A DNA stretch of 64,000 nt from Bacilli bacterium (GTDB taxonomy: Bacteria > Bacillota > Bacilli > RF39 > UBA660), in the NCBI GenBank assembly GCA_017525015.1, contig JAFXUK010000012.1:4789-68788 (forward strand), in the 5' to 3' direction. Of the stretch, positions 61,337-64,000 are shown one piece after another. The position numbers and the translations under genes were made by a program. Under the pieces are notes generated by a model. The model searched no databases. It was given only the letters and a program-made list of their open reading frames with translations, and was not told the DNA's origin. Positions within the stretch are counted from its first letter, which is position 1, and the number at the start of each line of letters is the position of its first letter.

Positions 61337-61966
61337 ATGAATACAACTGAAAGAGCTAATGACATGAGAAACTTCTTTAACGAAAAAATAGATACATATG
61401 ATCAAGTTCATTCAGAATTCTTACCTACCAAAAAATTATTAGCTGATAATTTACCAAATGATTCCAAAAGAAAATTAGATTTAGGTTGTGGTACTGGATT
61501 AGAACTTATTGAAGTGTTTAAAAGATTTCCTAATATTCAAGTTACTGGTATAGATATTTCTGATAAAATGCTTGAAGAATTGCAAAAAAGGCCATTTTCT
61601 ACAAATGTAACTACTATATGTGGTGATTTCTTTACTACAGATTTTGGTACTGAATACGATGCCGTTATATCAACATCAGCATTACATCACTTTTTTGAAA
61701 AAGAAAAATTAATCTTATATAAAAAAATACTCCAAGCTTTAAAAGATGGTGGATACTTTATTAATTGTGATAGAATTGCTGTGTCTACTGAAGAAGAGCA
61801 AGAAGCAATATATAATTACAATCATCGATTAAGTGAATTTAAACATCTAGATACACCACTTACAAAAGAAAATGAATTAAGATTATTACAAGAGGCTGGA
61901 TTTAGAGAGATATCATCTCAAAATGGTAATAAAGAAAATTATCTTTTAACACTAGCAAAAAAATAG
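61337..61966 (+). CDS. Class I SAM-dependent methyltransferase
   Basis: 209 residues from ATG 61337 (after GAAAGGAAG). SAM-binding motif I 'KRKLDLGCGTGLELIEVFKR', motif II acidic 'VTGIDISDKMLEEL', then 'DAVISTSALHHFFEKEKLIL' and 'LKDGGYFINCDRI', the layout of small-molecule methyltransferases of the Methyltransf_25/UbiE-like group. Substrate unknown. An earlier in-frame ATG at 61313 lies on the promoter. Convergent with glyA. Confidence 0.88.
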   Translation: MNTTERANDMRNFFNEKIDTYDQVHSEFLPTKKLLADNLPNDSKRKLDLGCGTGLELIEVFKRFPNIQVTGIDISDKMLEELQKRPFSTNVTTICGDFFTTDFGTEYDAVISTSALHHFFEKEKLILYKKILQALKDGGYFINCDRIAVSTEEEQEAIYNYNHRLSEFKHLDTPLTKENELRLLQEAGFREISSQNGNKENYLLTLAKK

Positions 61967-61986
61967 GTCAATGACCTATTTTTTTA
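61962..61986. terminator. Bidirectional terminator between the methyltransferase gene and glyA
   Basis: AATAGGT-CAATG-ACCTATT hairpin with T7 on the plus strand and an A-run before it. Confidence 0.85.
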
Positions 61987-63207
61987 ATACCATAATGGAA
62001 ATTGTTTTGTTAATTCCTTAACTTGTTTCTCTAATGTCTTTAGATACTTTTCATCTTCTATATGTCTTAAAGCATCATCTATTATTTTTGCTACTTTAAC
62101 AAATTCTTTTTCCTTGAATCCTCTTGTTGTCATTGCTGGAGTACCAATTCTTATACCACTAGCTACCATAGCACTTTCTGTTTCATTAGGAATAGTATTC
62201 TTATTAACTGTAATATGAATTCTATCCAATGCCTTTTCAGCAGCTTTTCCAGTAACACCACAAGATGATTTAACATCTAATAATATTAAGTGATTGTCAG
62301 AACCACCACTTACAACATGGTAACCTAATTTAATAAATTCATCACTCATTGCTTTCATATTCTTAATAACTTGTTGTTGATACTTTTTAAAACTTGGTTG
62401 TAATGCTTCATAGAAACATTGTGCCTTTGCAGCAATAACATGCATTAATGGTCCACCTTGGATACCAGGGAATACTACTTTATTTATTTTCTTAGCTATT
62501 TCTTCGTTATTAGTTAAGATAATACCTCCACGAGGTCCTCTTAAAGTTTTATGTGTTGTAGAAGTAACTACATCAGCATATGGAATTGGTGATGGATGTA
62601 ATCCAGCAGCAACTAATCCAGCTATATGAGCCATATCAACAAATAGATAAGCCCCAACTTCATCACATATTTCTCTAAACTTCTTAAAATCTATAGTTCT
62701 AGAATATGCAGAAGCTCCTGCTATAATCATTTTTGGTTTTTCTTTTTTAGCAATCTTTCTTACTTCTTCATAATCTATCTCTTCAGTTTTAGGATCTAAT
62801 CCATAACTAACTATTTCATAATCAACACCACTAAAGTTTAACTTATAACCATGTGTTAAATGTCCACCATTACTTAAATCCATTCCTAATACTTTATCTC
62901 CATGATTAAGTAATGCTCTATATACTGCCATATTAGCGCTAGATCCACTATGTGGTTGAACATTTGCATAGTTACATCCAAATAACTTAGTAACATATTC
63001 AATAGCTTTTGTTTCAAACATATCAATGTATTCACAGCCACCATAATATCTTTTACCAGAATATCCTTCAGCATATTTATTTGTTAAAATACTTCCTTGT
63101 AATTTTAATACATCATTCGAAACATAGTTCTCTGAAGCAATCAATTCAATATTCTCTGATTGACGCTTCTTCTCTAATCTTAAAGCCTTCTTTAAATATT
63201 CGTCCAT
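61984..63207 (-). CDS. glyA: Serine hydroxymethyltransferase
   Basis: PLP enzyme converting serine and tetrahydrofolate to glycine and 5,10-methylene-THF, the main one-carbon source. 407 residues: '[20 protein letters not shown]', '[20 protein letters not shown]', '[19 protein letters not shown]', '[20 protein letters not shown]' and the PLP lysine in '[19 protein letters not shown]'. Start after AGAGGTAG. Single-gene unit. Confidence 0.99.
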   Translation of the reverse strand: MDEYLKKALRLEKKRQSENIELIASENYVSNDVLKLQGSILTNKYAEGYSGKRYYGGCEYIDMFETKAIEYVTKLFGCNYANVQPHSGSSANMAVYRALLNHGDKVLGMDLSNGGHLTHGYKLNFSGVDYEIVSYGLDPKTEEIDYEEVRKIAKKEKPKMIIAGASAYSRTIDFKKFREICDEVGAYLFVDMAHIAGLVAAGLHPSPIPYADVVTSTTHKTLRGPRGGIILTNNEEIAKKINKVVFPGIQGGPLMHVIAAKAQCFYEALQPSFKKYQQQVIKNMKAMSDEFIKLGYHVVSGGSDNHLILLDVKSSCGVTGKAAEKALDRIHITVNKNTIPNETESAMVASGIRIGTPAMTTRGFKEKEFVKVAKIIDDALRHIEDEKYLKTLEKQVKELTKQFPLWY

Positions 63208-63364
63208 ACTCTCTACCTCTTTCTTCTGAGATAATTATATATCATAAAAATACTCATTTCTATATAAATGCGTACATTTTACACATACTTACATTATTAT
63301 TTTTTTAAACCCTTATTTTATCAATAAAAATAAAAATATAATTATTATGATATATACACTATAT

Positions 63365-63384
63365 TGATAGTAAAATCACTATCA
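63365..63384. promoter_or_regulatory. Inverted repeat in the glyA/lipoprotein intergenic region
   Basis: TGATAGT-N6-ACTATCA, 7-bp arms, in the 259-base divergent gap and about 55 bases upstream of the lipoprotein -10 box. No T-run follows on either strand, so it could be an operator. The rest of the gap is AT-rich with nothing else visible. Confidence 0.4.
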
Positions 63385-63438
63385 TCCGTAGTAATTCGAT
63401 ATTATAGCATAATTATTATAAAATACAATTGGTTATGT

Positions 63439-63444
63439 TATAAT
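63439..63444 (+). promoter_or_regulatory. -10 box of the 63467 lipoprotein gene
   Basis: TGTTATAAT (extended -10) on the plus strand, 22 bases before the ATG. No clear -35. Confidence 0.5.
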
Positions 63445-63466
63445 AGACTAGAACGGAGAAACAATT

Positions 63467-63934
63467 ATGAAAAAAGCAGTTATTTTATTAATTATATTAT
63501 TTACAGTTGTCTTTTTAACCGGTTGTGGAAAGGAAACAATAAAAGGACAAAAACTTATTTGTACTAAACAAAGTTCTGAACAATTACTTACTGGAAAAAC
63601 AACATTAACTATTCAATATAATGAAAAAGGAAAAGCAAGTAATTATTATATAGATTCTGATTTTTCTGTATTACCAGCTATTTATGAAACATATGGTGAT
63701 AAAAAAGAAGATAATATGAAGACAATAAGTGACAAAATCATAACAGAAATCCAAAAAGGATATGAAGATTATGAACCAAATGTAGATTATTCTGTTAATG
63801 AAAACAATGTTAAAGTAGAATTAACAGTTAATAACAAAGACTTTTTAAAAACAATAAGTACTATTGAAAAAGAAAAAGAAGCTGCTGAATCAGAACTTGG
63901 TAAATTCCAATGTACTATTCAAGAAATAAAATAA
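63467..63934 (+). CDS. Small lipoprotein of unknown function
   Basis: 155 residues: signal 'MKKAVILLIILFTVVFLTGC' with the lipobox LTGC (cysteine at 20), then a beta-rich domain with two more cysteines ('QKLICTKQSS', 'GKFQCTIQEI') likely bridged, and a helix near ~85-100. Resembles DUF1307/YehR-like small lipoproteins in size and layout, but I cannot confirm the family. Start after CGGAGAAA. Substrate for Lgt. Confidence 0.78.
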   Translation: MKKAVILLIILFTVVFLTGCGKETIKGQKLICTKQSSEQLLTGKTTLTIQYNEKGKASNYYIDSDFSVLPAIYETYGDKKEDNMKTISDKIITEIQKGYEDYEPNVDYSVNENNVKVELTVNNKDFLKTISTIEKEKEAAESELGKFQCTIQEIK

Positions 63935-64000
63935 GTATTGCAATATTAATAAAAATTTATTTATTTTGCAATAATTATCTTCTAGAACAAACAATATTCA

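Noticed and set aside
61190..61411. Minus-strand frame of 73 codons opposite the methyltransferase start
   Set aside because: No ribosome site and hydrophobic by chance; only the orphan terminator nearby is notable.
63364..63567. Plus-strand frame of 67 codons overlapping the start of the lipoprotein gene
   Set aside because: The lipoprotein frame has a clear signal peptide, lipobox and ribosome site; this one has none.
63937..63980. TATTGCAA / TTGCAATA inverted repeat after the last lipoprotein gene as a terminator
   Set aside because: The loop is about 25 bases and no T-run follows; it may be chance in AT-rich DNA.

Overview
This is a chromosomal, AT-rich segment of a low-GC Gram-positive bacterium (Bacillota, Bacilli or Mollicutes-related). 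It looks like one of the reduced-genome, uncultured gut-type lineages rather than a classical Bacillus; that placement is inference from gene content and base composition. TGA is used as a stop (for example at the ends of the FemX-like and radical SAM genes), so code 11 fits. Shine-Dalgarno sites are strong, often of the form AGGTGAT or GGAGG. Almost every transcription unit ends in a short perfect hairpin plus T-run, several of which contain the stop codon in the stem. About 63 of 69 genes lie on the minus strand, as expected for a leading-strand arm. No insertion sequence, prophage, integrase or CRISPR array was seen.

Layout (plus coordinates; most genes read right to left). 1-4 kb: start of cdaA, then secG-rnr-smpB in the Bacillus-type order and a DUF308 membrane protein. 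4-6.8 kb: a FemX-like aminoacyltransferase convergent with a membrane-anchored beta-lactamase-fold hydrolase. 6.8-18.7 kb: a classical translation/transcription super-locus, mrnC-rlmB-sigH-like, secE-nusG, rplK-rplA, rplJ-rplL, rpsL-rpsG-fusA-tuf. Three lineage-specific genes are inserted, and rpoB/rpoC, normally between rplL and rpsL, are absent and replaced by two small pilin-like membrane proteins. 18.7-32 kb: lgt, two duplicated DUF4190-like proteins, a radical SAM/DUF7666-like/uvrA operon, an SDR, a CBS-type manganese pyrophosphatase and uvrB. 32-36 kb: tsaC and a set of unfamiliar proteins, including a tail-anchored GH10-like protein. 36-42.4 kb: a YugP-type protease with cysS, a YfcC-like transporter, lysS behind a T-box leader, and tRNA-Arg(CCG). 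42.4-51 kb: a paralogous pair of unknown proteins, a lone HipA-like kinase, typA, and a 1017-residue protein with a long Pro/Lys/Glu/Ala repeat tail. 51-64 kb: gmk, an ASCH protein, ybaK, htpG under a CIRCE element, a fucO-like dehydrogenase divergent from a TetR regulator, small membrane proteins and lipoproteins, a methyltransferase and glyA.

The recognised genes serve translation (ribosomal proteins, EF-Tu/EF-G, aminoacyl-tRNA synthetases, tRNA quality control, ribosome rescue), protein export and lipoprotein maturation (SecE, SecG, Lgt), DNA repair (UvrA/UvrB) and cell-wall work (FemX-like, serine hydrolase, CdaA). Visible RNA-level control includes the lysS T-box, an L10 leader with an attenuator-like hairpin upstream of rplJ, and a probable leader upstream of rplK. 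Visible DNA-level control includes CIRCE at htpG. The novelty lies in lineage-specific proteins: the GH10-like tail-anchored protein cluster, the Pro/Lys-rich protein with its membrane partner, the paralogous pair at 42-44 kb, the pilin-like pair in the rpoBC position, and charged low-complexity extensions on L11, SecE and the serine hydrolase.
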